From Monocercomonoides exilis (taxonomy: Eukaryota; Preaxostyla; Oxymonadida; Polymastigidae), in assembly GCA_001643675.2 (NCBI GenBank), contig LSRY02000036.1:662001-726000 (forward strand): a stretch of 64,000 nt of DNA, read 5' to 3'. The notes under the pieces are model-generated. The model was not told the DNA's origin and ran no database searches. It saw only the letters and a list, made by a program, of their open reading frames with translations. A program made the position numbers and the translations under genes. Below, piece after piece: positions 11,969-23,975 of this stretch; position 1 is the first letter of the stretch; each line of letters starts with the position of its first letter.

Positions 11969-12762
11969 TAAAAGTAGCAAAATAGCAGAGAGCTTCAATT
12001 CAACCAATTTAACGATTATTTTAAATGAATATCTGATCATTACCTTCATTTGTTAAATTTTTCAAAAAATTTATTATTCACAAACAAAAAAGACTATTCA
12101 CTAATTGTCTATGCATTGAAATAACTGAAGAGTTATTTTTGGAGAATGATTCGTTTTTTCCTTGAATAAGCTTATCTTTTTGGGGGGAAAAAAATGTGTT
12201 TAACTATATTTCTCCAAATTTTTCAATTAAGTTCGAAATCGTAATTCAAAATCGTTCACCTTGAAGAAAAAGATTCACAGTTGCTTAAAAATTAGTAGCT
12301 ATTTTTCAGTTGCTAAACCACATCGCAGAAATACTCATAAAAAGCTAACAAAAAAGGTTATCCAAATAAATCAATTTGCAAACTTATCACCCGACAATGA
12401 TTGATAAATGATGTAGCGCTTGCGAAGTGAATAAAACAACACACAAACAAAAATTATAATAAATATCCAAACCCCAAAAAAAAATTTATGAAATGGTAAA
12501 AACTATTCATTTTAAAAAACAAAGCGTTTTATATTTACATAAGAACCAATGTTAAGAACAGCAATTACTGAAGCTTGAAGAAAGATTCAGAATGATAAAA
12601 GAGGATTATTAAAGAATAGAAATGTGTTGCAGATGTTAATATTTGATGAGATAGCAATCATTAATAGAGGAAGATGATGAAAGAAATAGAACCGATGGAG
12701 TTGAGAGGTTTGATGTTGTGTAAATGAATAGAGAATGATTATTATTTTCAGCCAAACCAGTT
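11969..12762. other. AT-rich intergenic region
   Basis: Spacer between the 5' end of the unrecognised minus-strand gene and the stop codon of the FtsX-like permease. I see no ORF with protein-like composition and no RNA gene. Confidence 0.5.
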
Positions 12763-15700
12763 TTATTTCCCAGATCTAATGACTGACGCGATATCTCTGT
12801 TTTTCATATCGCTAGCAGCCAGAATAGAGCCGAGAACAGCGACAACAACAGAAAGCACAACTGTAATGACGAACAGCTCAACAGGGAAGTGATATTCGAA
12901 TGGCATTTCTGAAAACATTGTCATCTGGACAGTCAGAATGATAGCCAGCGCAATACCGATGATTGTGCCGAAGATGATGCATGAAGTGACAAGAATAAGC
13001 GCTTCGTAGATGTAAATTCTGACTGTCTGCCACCCTGTCAGCCCGATCGACCGCAGCACACCAAACTCCCACCCGTTCTCTCTCACATTTGCTGTGAACG
13101 AGATCCATAGCACGAAGAAGCACAAAATGATGGCAATCACTCCAAACACGATGTAGAACACATCCAGCACAACCACCGTGTCCTGCACTGTTTTGATCAG
13201 GTCGGGCACATCTGTGCTGGACGAGTCCCCGTCTATCCCCACAAACACTGTGTCTGTGATTGCTGTGCGGATGTCGCTGGGCGTGTCGCCATTCAGCAGC
13301 ACAAACGCACTCTGCAGAGGAGTCGCAAACTTGTCAAACTCTTCTGCTTTCACCTGCTCAGAGGAGATAAGCGCGTCGTGCAGCAGCTCGCGGTACTGAG
13401 ATGACGGTATGACCATCGAAGACCCGCTGGCTGAGAGAGAGAAAGAGCCGAATGTCATTCCAGACGATTTCGTCATCACAGCCCTTGCCTTCACCAGATA
13501 GTTGAGCGACGTGATGGCAGCGCTGTTGTTGTGCCTCAAATACACCGTCAGTCTGAGCGGTGTGTTCATGTCAGCGTTGATGGAGCTCATCAGCCCTGAC
13601 GACACAACAGCATCGATGTAGTTGTGGTAGATCTGCTCGCTCGTGTTCTGCACTTTCTTCGGAAACTCGTTCTTCTTCTTCAGTTTGTCGGCTGTGGAGC
13701 GCACAACCTCTCTTTTCGGTCCGCTCAGCACGTTGATCGTGCCAGCGAACGGAATCTCGTTTTCGACATTCAAAGTGAGGTGTCTCTGGTCTGTCTCGAG
13801 GCTCTTCCACACATCCTGCTTTCCGTTTGTGATTGGCCAGCTCGCCACGTTCTTGTGCAGCTCGTCAATCACATAGAAGTCGTCGTACGTGCCTGACAGG
13901 AAGTCGCTGTCCACAGACACCACATTCACACTCGCTGAGTCCAGGTTGTTCAAATTCCCCATCTGAGTCATCACAATCGTCCGCTGTGCTGTCAGAGGAT
14001 ATGTCATGTATGTGTAGCCCTTCACGTTGTTGTTCGGAATGTCTTTGATCTTCCTCATTGCATCCAAAAGCTTGTCCTTCTCATGGGCTTCAGTGACTTT
14101 AGGAGCAGTGAAAATCAGGTCAGCGCCCATCCCAACACGAACCTGGTCCACAATCTGCTTCGACTGCAGAGCAAACTCAGAACCCACGAAGATCACAAAA
14201 GCCAGCGATGCTGTGAACATAATGGCAGTCTTTCTGTTCCTGTTGCGGTGTGACGAAAGCGCCTTCTTCACAAGTCCTCTGAAACGCATGTCGGTGCAGC
14301 ATACAAACGCATAAACCAGCAGACGCTCCATAAAAGGCTCGAAGAAGATTGAAACAAGAATCGTTCCAAAAAGCATGGCCAGCAGCACCCAAATGAAGAG
14401 GAACAGTACAGTCGCAATGTCACCCGTGTAGAATGCAGTTGGAATTCCGTAGAAAAGCATGAATCCCAATGCGATGATGAGGCAGGCCATGAAAATAGCC
14501 TCGAGCGACACGCCCATTTTGTGCAGGTTGGTGAAAGTGACACGCGTGTCTGAGTTCAGCTGGTGGTACAAGTCGAGCGAGTCTCTGAGTGTCGACGTGA
14601 CGGCACGCTGGATAGGGAAGAAGTTCGCAGCCAGCGGCATCAGCAGCCCCAGAACAACAGTCAGAATGGCAGCGACAGTTTCGTAAAACATCGGCATGTC
14701 ATAAAAAACAATGCCGCCCACAACTTTCACAGCAATCACCAAAAGAATCGCAGAAAATCCAATTCCTAGAATTGTTCCAGGAATGGCATACAGCTGGCTC
14801 TGTGTTACGAGAAGCAAGACGAGCTGCTTGGTGTTCATTCCGATGGCTCGAATCATCCCAAACTCATACGTCTTCTCTTCCACATCAGAAAGCATCAGCG
14901 TGTATATCAGAAGAGCACCCAGCCCGACGAGAATGATGATGGTGGACAGGAACATCTGGTCGAGGAACGTCCTCATCATGCTCAGCGTCTGCATCGCGGT
15001 GTATGTGCCCATCACAACAGACAGTGGTGACCCCACGCCCAGCGCCTGGTATATCTTGTCCGCCCTCCTTTTGATTTCCAGCGCTGTCTCGTCTGACTCC
15101 AGTGTGTAGATGTCTAGCCGGTTCTTGAAGTTTCCAACCAGCTGCAGCCAAAAGTCGCTCATGTCCACCCGCTTCAGGAAGTCGCGAAGAGGCGATGCAT
15201 AACTCTGGTATGTACTGTTTGGATGGGCACGCATTGTCCGATACGCCCCTTCAGCTAAAGAATCCATCATGTACTCTTTCTCAACCAAAAGCATGTTTCC
15301 CATTGAGATGTACTTGCCTTCGGTGTCTGTTATTGTGTCCACCACTAAATGTTTTGATTTGCATGTGGGATAAATGTTTCGATTATTAAAAGATATTAGC
15401 AATTAACACACAAAATATATATATACATTTATAAGTCGAAGAAGCAAATACAAGTCTCATAAAAATAAAAAAGAATAGCAAACATCCAAATGTCAATGAT
15501 CCATTTTTAAGAATATATGTGAAAACTTCTTTCAGTTCCTCTTTCGATAATGGTAAAATTTCACTTAATGAATCAAGCATGGGCACAATTAAATCAATCA
15601 TGTCGTCTGCATTGTTCAAACGGAACACAATTTTATTTCCTGGTCTAAAATTAAAACGAGTGACAAGTGTGCCTTCAAATTTTCAAAGAATAATTTAAGT

Positions 15701-16449
15701 TGAATGAGTAAAAGGAATTTGTTTCAGGATGTTTTGCAATGCATGGAGTTAAATTTCTTGATTAAAAATAATTGAGCAAACTCGTTGCGTGGCATTCATC
15801 TTTCAACAATGCCCTATGCTGCCAATTTCTTCCAATTCCAAGTTCTTTTTCTTTGTTTGTTTCTTGTATAAAAAGAGTACAACTTTCATTTTTGGAATCT
15901 GGGCGCGTGCTCAGGCACGCTCCAGGCAAAGGAATACGAGAAGAAATTCCAAGTACTTGATCATCATTTTCCAATAGTTTTTCTATTTCAGATACAGCAG
16001 CCATCTCTCCATTTGTTCCTGGAAGAATAGTCTGAAAAAATTTTTTGTAAAAAATTCTTATAACAGCTCAAATTGAACATAAATCATACAAAATCAGTTT
16101 GTGCAGATTGATCCTCCGCAATGTTCCAAAAAATAACTTTGTAAATTATAAATTAAATGTTATAAATAAACTTTAAGAATATTCTAAACCTGAAGTAAAT
16201 TTTAGAGCATTATATAAAACTCTATGCATTAAAATGATTTTTAAAGAAAATCATTTAAAATTGAACGTTATATAAATTTAGATAATTAAAAAAATTCACA
16301 ATTTCACACCCAATGAAAAGAACGACCAAAAACACGGTAGTAACACCAATACATGGAACTCGTTTGTTTCTTCTAAAAGAAGAAATAATATAACTAAATA
16401 CTAGATTGAACGAGCCGCAGCAGGACTTACAAGCTTGTTTGCAACCCAT
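12763..16449 (-). CDS. FtsX-like permease family protein, two FtsX modules, five exons
   Basis: Minus-strand exons are 16449-16308, 16136-16090, 16031-15782, 15672-15427 and 15344-12763; every phase joins, giving 1088 aa. The N-terminus has a Cys cluster (CKQACKSCC) and a first membrane span near residues 32-52, followed by a soluble region and several more spans. Two FtsX modules are visible by the paired signatures EFGMIRAIGM (first) and EFGVLRSIGL (near the C-terminus), each with flanking spans. This is the architecture of bacterial MacB/LolC-type ABC permeases, which work with a separate ATPase to move substrates or transmit mechanical signals. No ATPase gene lies nearby. Such proteins occur as families in some anaerobic protists, and a bacterial origin of the fold is likely. 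The last exon is far more GC-rich than exons 1-4. Confidence 0.87.
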
Positions 16450-16837
16450 TCACAACGGAGATAAAGTCTACCCTTTATAAATTTATTATTCTTTTTTCCG
16501 AGTAAAAATAAAATAGTTCCAACACTTTTAATAATGAAAAGGAGTAATTGATTCACTGCCAAAATGGAATCATGATATGAAATATTTTACTATTTCAATG
16601 TCAGTTACAATCTAAAAATTTGTAGTTTTCATTTCTTTCCAACATTTCAAAATTCCTTTTCAAAAATCAGCAAAAACTTGTTTATTTAAATAAAATGATG
16701 CAAATTTTTTCTCGCAAACGATATTAAAGAAGAATTTTTATCATTTTATTATTTGATAAATTTCCCCAAAGAAGTGGAAAACTGAATTATGTTCGTTAAA
16801 AAGTATTTTCAAATGATACGAAAGCTAACTTGTATAA
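16450..16837. other. Intergenic region upstream of the permease
   Basis: AT-rich spacer of about 390 bp between the uS2 stop codon and the permease start, both on the minus strand. It should hold the permease promoter and the uS2 3' end. I see no further gene. Confidence 0.5.
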
Positions 16838-17707
16838 TTAAGCCCATGTTGGTCCTTCCCATCCAGCAGCGCCTGCAGCTGGAGCATCACCTGCAACATC
16901 AGCCCAGCTCTGTCCAGCAGCTTCAGTTGAAGCCGGAGCCCAAGAAGCAGCTGAAGCCTCTTTCTCAACTGCCTGGATTGCCTTCTGTTCCTCTTCTGGA
17001 ATTTCTTCCTTCCTTCTGTCGTGAGCACCTTCTGCGACGGCTGGTGCCTCTTCCTCGATTTCATCAGCGTCTTCTTCTTCCTTCTTTCTATCAACTGTCT
17101 CTCTGTAGAAGAAGAGATCGGGCATCACATCCCAGTGCTTTTTGTATGAAAGGGTTCCACGGATGCGAAGAACTTCACGTGCAAGCAACCAGTAGATGAT
17201 GCCAATTTGCTTAATTCCCTTGTTGTTTGCTGGGATTGCAACATCGATGAAGCGCAATGGAGAATCAGAATCGCAAATTGCAATAACGGGGATGTTCACA
17301 TAAGAAGATTCGATGATTGGTTGGTGATCTGTAATTGGGTCTGTGACAACCAACAGACGGGGTTCGATAAATCTTTTTTGGATCTGGTTAGTGAAGGTAC
17401 CTGGTGTGTATCTGGTAGCGAGAGCTGTGCATCCTGTGTATTTAGCGAATTTAAGAACAGCACGTTGACCATAGTTTCTACCAGAAACAACACAGACATC
17501 GGCTGGGTTCTCAATTCCGCAAATGATGCGAGCAGCAAGACGGATCTTTTCCATTGTCATTTTTGGGTTGAAGATGTGAACACCCTCTGGGCTACGGGCG
17601 TACACATATGGAGTCATGTGTGTTGTAATTTTCTTGCATCCAATGTGCGCTTGGCACGCAAGAAGCATACGAACATCTTCTTCTTCAGGGGTGATTTTTG
17701 TTGTCAT
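16838..17707 (-). CDS. RPSA: 40S ribosomal protein SA (uS2, RPSA/Rps0)
   Basis: Single exon, 289 aa. Residues 1-210 are the conserved uS2 domain: [15 protein letters not shown], the block ending [28 protein letters not shown], the signature [15 protein letters not shown], and [16 protein letters not shown]. It is a structural protein of the small ribosomal subunit near the mRNA exit site and is needed for late 18S maturation. The C-terminal 80 residues are the variable acidic, Ala/Glu-rich tail, ending in Trp-containing repeats ([13 protein letters not shown]), as in animal RPSA. There is no intron, unlike most neighbours. The ATG at 17707 follows an A-rich leader and gives the expected start. 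Confidence 0.98.
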   Translation of the reverse strand: MTTKITPEEEDVRMLLACQAHIGCKKITTHMTPYVYARSPEGVHIFNPKMTMEKIRLAARIICGIENPADVCVVSGRNYGQRAVLKFAKYTGCTALATRYTPGTFTNQIQKRFIEPRLLVVTDPITDHQPIIESSYVNIPVIAICDSDSPLRFIDVAIPANNKGIKQIGIIYWLLAREVLRIRGTLSYKKHWDVMPDLFFYRETVDRKKEEEDADEIEEEAPAVAEGAHDRRKEEIPEEEQKAIQAVEKEASAASWAPASTEAAGQSWADVAGDAPAAGAAGWEGPTWA

Positions 17708-17944
17708 CTTTTTCTGGTTGATTAAATGTTATAATCATTTTGTAAAGCAAATGTATGAAACGTAGTCAATGAATAACATCAAATATTTTTCTATCTCATA
17801 GAAAACAAAAAGAAATATTCACACTTCTTTAAATCTTAATTCCTCACTTGGTTTCCCCCCATATTTATATTTTTTCATTCTTTTTAACAGTTTTAATTAT
17901 TCGGAAAAGAGTTATGCTATTTGTTTTTGAAAATTTTTCGGTAA

Positions 17945-18300
17945 GTGGGCAGATAACGACCGGAAAAAAAAATCGATTGACATGTTTTTATTTATTTGTG
18001 CAATTTTCAATTAATGCAATTATGATATTTCGAAAGTGATTTTCGTATAACAGTGATTCAAAGCTGAGAAAACCTGTTTTTTTAAATCCAACAGTAATTT
18101 TAATTTTGCTAACTTCACCACCTTAAATAAAAAAACCCTAATCGGTTGATTAAATTAAAAGTTAATAGATGAATTTTGAATAGATTTTTTTTATTCAAAT
18201 GAACCAGGCTTATTCAAATGAACTCATGTTTATTCGAATAGATCAAGTTCATTTGAATAAACCGAGTTCATTTGAGATAGACTGAGTTCATTTGAGTTAC
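17945..18300 (+). repeat. Left imperfect inverted repeat of a 6-kb segment
   Basis: It begins GTGGGCAGATAACGACCGG. The block CGAAAGTGATTTTCGTATAA plus the following AAAACCTG is found, in reverse complement, at about 23845-23895. The part near 18150-18200 matches in reverse complement the stretch 22255-22305. Together the matches outline a diverged inverted repeat several hundred bp long. The 3' end (18191-18297) holds five copies of a TTCATTTGA-type 9-mer in both orientations. Confidence 0.7.
18191..18297. repeat. Cluster of TTCATTTGA short repeats, both orientations
   Basis: TTCAAATGAA-type units occur at about 18194 and 18212. The reverse form (AGTTCATTTGA) occurs at about 18246, 18265 and 18284, the last three spaced 19 bp apart. 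A degenerate version recurs in reverse orientation near 22215-22265. Function unknown; it may be an internal subrepeat of the bounding inverted repeat. Confidence 0.7.
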
Positions 18301-18839
18301 GAAAATTAATTCAAAAAACAAATATTTTTTATGTCTATAAAATTGAATGTAAAAACTTTCAAATATTATTTGCATAATAATTATGTAATTTTGGAAATTA
18401 TTTTTGTTGTTTTCGACAAATTCCTTCAAAGATCAAAAGGATCAAAATATTTTAAAAACTAAAAATAATTCTTTGTCACCAATACATAATTTATAACGCA
18501 ACAACATCACATTCTTTGATTGTTAAACCTTTTGTGAATGTAATCCACATGCTTTAACAATTTTAAAAATTGATGAAAAGAAGAATTCCATGAATTATGA
18601 AATGAAAAGAAACATTTAATTTGCGCAAAATAAGTGAATTGAAATTATTCAGATTAATAAAATGGATTGCATCAACACATACATAAACAACTTGTTTTTG
18701 AACTTTAATTGATTCGAAAACATTAAAGGACTTGAAAAAAATTATCGGATAATATTTGAAATTGATATAATTTTTTTAAAAAAGATAAAAAAAACAAATT
18801 AATGAGTCTTCATTATTTCATTGAATAATGAATAAATTT

Positions 18840-21760
18840 CAACCGCTTTTCTCTTTCTATTTTGACGAGCTTCTCACACAAGCATTTCTTGTTTCATCGT
18901 TGTCTGCCTGTCTGGAACATGCGAAATTCTCCTCTGCTCAATCAAGCCATCTGAACAAAAGATCTCATACACAATGCATCGAATGGCAACAGCGTTGACT
19001 TGACAAATGTCTCGATGAGCAATATAGAGCTGATGTTCGGAAGCATTGAAGCTGTGTTGGTGCAGGCTGAGTGGAGAGGCGAGCTACAGATATTGAATGA
19101 AGATGGCAGTACAACAGTGCAACTGAAATGTTGCACGCTCCATTCGCTTCTCCAAAATGCACCATCTGAGCCCTCCATCATCAGCTGCATTGGAAGCGAG
19201 CCTTGTAGCGTGTCTGAACAAAACACATCGATGAAGAACTGTGGAAGCAGCGAAAGCGAGAAAGGTGGAGGAATGATCATGAGCTTGTGCGAAGGAAGCT
19301 TTTTCGAGTTCCGTTTTTCTGCTGTCTCTGGATGTTTCTGCTCAGAAAGTGGAAGAGGAGGAGCGATATTCCTGAATTGCTCGTCAATCGCGAGCGACAG
19401 TCCTTTGCCGTTCCTCTTGGAAAACACAACTTTCATGAACAACAAGGCGCTCACAGGACGAGACCTGTATGTGAGATGCACAAATATCAGATCTCAAATC
19501 AGCATCGAGCTCATCCAGCTCGACTTCAGACCTCCGTTTGTTCGGGATCTTACCATGTGGAGTTGCACCGAAACCAACTATTGCGAAGAGCAAGATCTTC
19601 TGCTGCTTGTAGTTGTGTATCAGAGCGAAACGATATTTGCATCTTTTTCAGTCGACAATGCCTCTGACACGCGCCAGTGTGGGAAAATGAGCGAACCATG
19701 CATTTCGTTGAATGTTGTGCTTCCCCACATAATTCCTTCGGCTTGCAGCAATTTGCTCATCGACAAAAGCGCTGTGGTGTCAGGAGAAGCAAGCACAAGC
19801 GATGTCTCAATCGAGCAGCTGGATGCGGAAGGCGTCAGGGGGAATGTTGTGCTGAACAGCAGCATCGGCAGCAAGACGAAAAACCTCGTTTCGTGCTCAT
19901 CGAGAGTGAAAATGGAATCTCTTTCGTTTTTGTTTGGAAGCGCTTTTTCTTCGACGCATTTGAGGTTGCTGTCGCTTGCTGATGTCAACTTGTTGATTGA
20001 CGATACAAAAAAACTTATGAAGATTCGAGCAGAAACTCTGAAATTGAACTGAATCGCTCAATTGTTGAAGTGAGCGGAAGAAGATTGTTAATGTCTTTCT
20101 TTTGTTTTGCTGGCCTCTGTCTTAGTACTTCATGTCTGGCAGCAAGTTGTGGGCAATATTTCTCGTGTGCATTTCTGAATTTCACAGATGTTAAATCTGG
20201 AGTGCTGATGGTTTTTCACGACTGGCAAAGCTGTCCTTTCAGCAGATGCTTATTTCAAGCTGCAAATTTTATTAATCTGCTCTCATTCTTCACAACTGCA
20301 AAGACTGCCAGCTCCAGAACATTCAGATGAGAGGCACTCGGAGTGGATCAAGCGTGATTGTGCTTTTCTCAGATGGTTCGGGAGGGCATTCAAACATCCA
20401 GGGCAATCATTTGGAATTCGATGATACTCGCGTTTCAAGTGAATCGTTGGTTTTTGTTGAATGCCAAGATTCAGATGTTGAGATGAATTTCTTGGCTGTT
20501 TCAAACACAGTGTTTGTGGATGGGTGCGCAGTAAGCGTGACATCGAATGCTTCGACATTCCATTTGAAGCACTCTTCATTACAAAACATAACCCGAGATT
20601 CGCTTGGCCCGTGCTGTTTGGCTGTCTCATCTTTGTGTTTTTGTTGCTGGAGTTGAAGAAATGCTCGAACAAAATGTGTGCTTCTTCGTATAAAAAATGT
20701 TGCATTGCGGCGTTGACAGATTTGACAGATACTTGCATGTCTTTGTGCGTATTCGACGGAGCAGCAAGCGCGTCAGAGCTGAGAACGAACGACAAGTGAT
20801 CAGAAGAGCTATGCCAGTGGAGCGGATCGATGGTTGATCTTCTCAATTGCTTGGTAGCAATTAAAGACACCACAATAACCAATTTGTCCAAGAGATGACT
20901 GTCGATCTCTGGTGGAAGCATCTCCACACTATTTATATTGTTTGCAAATAACAGCCCGAACGAAGCTGGCCATCTATCCGTAAGGAGTAGCATCGCGTGC
21001 TCTGGCCATGCACTACTGTTCATTCAAAGCCTGAAAGGCGGGGATGGCTTTCTTCAGAACTTCGACGTGAATTGCGGACGATGATTACACCTTCGAAGGC
21101 TTGGCCTGAGAAAGAGAATCAGTGCTTTTCATTCCACAGCTGGCTTCAGTGAAGTCTCGCCTGCAAGGCAGTACCCTAGCCGTTGATCTTACTGGATCCT
21201 TGCTCCTGCCCTGTGGCTTGGCTCTCCAGGTTGACTTATTCGATGGTTCGGTTCACAATCTCCAGTCGTATCCGCTGCGGTCAGAGGAGTTTGCAGGTGA
21301 AACAGAGTTTCACATAGCTATTCCAGCCTCAATTGTTACAACTGCGTATGAGGCAACAGAAGTGTCCGTGAAGATCTTATTTGGACGGACTGAATTTCTA
21401 GCCTCAACTGATTCATTCATTCTGAAAAACAGATGAAAGCATCAATCAAAAGGAGATGAAAGAATTGTTGAAGGAGGAAAGGTTGGAAAATCAATGATAA
21501 CATTTGTTGTTAAAGTTTTATTCGTTGTGATATTATTAATTGTACTTGTTGTTCATACAGCAGCAACTATTTGATGGAGGAGGGCAAAAGAAGAAGCGAA
21601 AAAATGCAAGGAGATTTTTAACGATATCATAAAGAAAAATCCAAAGGAAGTCGAGATGATGATGACTTAGACATCATTTGATGCTCATTGGAGGAGAGAG
21701 GAGAAGAATGCAGTGAAGAAGAATATTGAGAGGCTTTGTGAAATAAATCGATAAATGAAA
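18840..21760 (+). pseudogene. Decayed C-terminal part of a giant surface-protein gene
   Basis: Reading frames here are clearly homologous to residues about 1790-2620 of the intact genes at 26-45 kb. 18955-20052 matches the SECFCSTTGRGG / GRDVYVRC / LDFRLPFVKELAIWGC / KYQSETIF region; 21122-21436 matches the LLLPCDL..TDAFVLKNR region just before the membrane span. The next 300 bp retain the membrane segment and the start of the cytoplasmic tail (IVEGGK, WRRA, NDII, KNPKEVEM) but with in-frame stops. A frameshift occurs near 20050, further breaks lie between 20330 and 21120, and the N-terminal 1790 residues are absent. No long open frame spans the whole. It lies in the same orientation as the intact gene at 26 kb. 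Confidence 0.9.
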
Positions 21761-21779
21761 ATAGAATATATCAACTTAA

Positions 21780-22309
21780 CGGAGAAAGTAGTAAAGATGA
21801 AGCTGCTTCAATCTATCGATTCGACTGAGTGCTTCAGAAACATATGCTTTGTTTGTTGAGAATTACTCCGTGAACATCAAAAGAAACAAATTTTTGTTTT
21901 TGATATTTAATTACGTGATGATCACATTTTTTGTTAATGAGAAAAAACAATACAAAAGAATGATAACAAAATGATATATGCATACATTTCTAGCTCTTTT
22001 TATCAAATACAATCATCTTTAAACATATCTGAAATTTTATTTTACAAAATAGAAAAATCTCAGTTATTAAGATTTTTCAATTTTTTTGTTGATAAAGTGA
22101 AAGATAAAACGCAAAAATATTATAATAAGTGTTCACTATTTTTTCATGAATTATTTATTTAAGTGTATCGCACTTTATTCAAGTATCACTTCAACCATCT
22201 TAAATAACATGACTTCATTTAAGAAAAACCCAGTCCATTCAAATTAGTTGAATTTATTCAAATAAAAAAATTCTATTCACAATTCATCTAATGTTAACAT
22301 AACCCTAAT
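21780..22309. other. Non-coding segment incl. distal part of the right inverted repeat
   Basis: AT-rich, no supported ORF. About 22180-22305 is the inner part of the right inverted repeat: its TTCAAATAAAAAAATTCTAT and following CAATTCATCTA match the reverse complement of 18150-18200. The repeat is then interrupted by a palindromic insertion at 22310. Confidence 0.6.
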
Positions 22310-22612
22310 AAACACATTGACAATGGATAAATCTTTATTTCCAATAAAAACCTAAAAGAAAGTTTCTCTCATATTTATCTTAGGGGTTTGATCATTAATT
22401 TTTAATAACTACTGCCTTTTTAATACAGAAAATTTTCAGTTTTTTTATCGAATATTTCTCTTTTTGAGAATTTTAACGTTCGTGAATGTGAGTTTTTTTA
22501 AGGTCAAATATTCTTCTTTAAGACTATTTTTGTTCCTGTCGCTATGTACCCTCTTTCCCTTTCATTTTACCGAAAAGGGCAAGTCACAACTTTAAGTGGC
22601 ATTCAGAAACTC

Positions 22613-22648
<36 letters not shown>

Positions 22649-22793
22649 CAGATTTTTTGTGATAGAATGTTTTAATATCAAATAATAAAACATGCTAGGG
22701 GTGAATTTTCCATTTTAAGAATACTTTTTTTCAATGAAAAAATCAAATTTTCGAAAATATTATGGTTATGATCAAACTAATTTCTAATAATTT
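22310..22793 (+). repeat. Left arm of a 1.4-kb near-perfect palindrome
   Basis: 484-bp arm whose reverse complement is at 23254-23737. I aligned both ends and several internal blocks: apart from homopolymer length differences (T35 here against A33 in the other arm, and single-base differences in shorter runs) I found no mismatch. Non-coding. Confidence 0.93.
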
Positions 22794-23253
22794 TAATTAA
22801 AATCAACTTTTTTAAAGAATTATCAAAAAAAAAAAAAAATTAACACAATTTTTAGCTTTCTTTGTTATTATATAAAGAAATAAAAACAAAAGTTCTCAAT
22901 TCATAAGAGTGGATATTATTTTCACCTTTCATCTTACGTAATCATTGAAACACATGTTTTTTGTGTGTGAAAAAATGATTTTTCGATTTAAACCCTAACC
23001 CTATTTATAAAAAATGAACAAAAGTTAAATGCAAACCCAAAACCGAATTTTTTTATTCGAAGGAAAACCCTAAAGCGAAACGAAACCCGAGAAGTTCATT
23101 TTCACGAAATTATATTCATTAAAAACTGACAAAACAATCAAATAAGTACTTCAAACATCTTTAATTCACTTCATTTGAATGGAAAGATTATTTCTAACAA
23201 ATCAATTTGTACCAAACTATGAAATTTCTAAAAATCGTTCAGTTTTCAAATTT
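22794..23253. other. Spacer of the 1.4-kb palindrome
   Basis: 460 bp of AT-rich sequence between the arms, with no ORF. It holds a telomere-like AACCCTAACCCTA (about 22991-23004), a further AAAACCCTAAA, and a TTCATTTGAATGG unit near 23170 related to the short repeats at 18.2 kb. Confidence 0.6.
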
Positions 23254-23400
23254 AAATTATTAGAAATTAGTTTGATCATAACCATAATATTTTCGAAAAT
23301 TTGATTTTTTTCATTGAAAAAAAAGTATTCTTAAAATGGAAAATTCACCCCTAGCATGTTTTATTATTTGATATTAAAACATTCTATCACAAAAAATCTG

Positions 23401-23434
<34 letters not shown>

Positions 23435-23737
23435 GAGTTTCTGAATGCCACTTAAAGTTGTGACTTGCCCTTTTCGGTAAAATGAAAGGGAAAGAGGGTA
23501 CATAGCGACAGGAACAAAAATAGTCTTAAAGAAGAATATTTGACCTTAAAAAAACTCACATTCACGAACGTTAAAATTCTCAAAAAGAGAAATATTCGAT
23601 AAAAAAACTGAAAATTTTCTGTATTAAAAAGGCAGTAGTTATTAAAAATTAATGATCAAACCCCTAAGATAAATATGAGAGAAACTTTCTTTTAGGTTTT
23701 TATTGGAAATAAAGATTTATCCATTGTCAATGTGTTT
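23254..23737 (-). repeat. Right arm of the 1.4-kb palindrome
   Basis: Reverse complement of 22310-22793, with homopolymer length differences only. The arms stop abruptly: the outer flanks (CCCTAAT before 22310, GTAAATG after 23737) no longer pair well. Confidence 0.93.
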
Positions 23738-23975
23738 GTAAATGTTATGTTTGACGAAAACTTTTTAAAAAATCAACTGATTTGGATTTATTATTTAAAG
23801 CGAGGAAGATTTCTAAATAAAAATTAATATTGGATTTTAAAGATAGGTTTTCTCAGTTTAAAATCGCTGTTATACGAAAATCACTTTCGAAATATCATTA
23901 TTGCATTTATTCATAATTGTATAAATAAATATAAACAAGTTGATCGAATTTTTTTACCGGCCGTTATCTGCCAAC
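23738..23975 (-). repeat. Right imperfect inverted repeat, outer part
   Basis: In reverse complement it begins GTTGGCAGATAACGGCCGG and continues with the CGAAAGTGATTTTCGTATAA block and AAAACCT, mirroring 17945-18130. With 22180-22309 it forms the partner of the left repeat at 17945, split by the palindrome. Confidence 0.7.
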
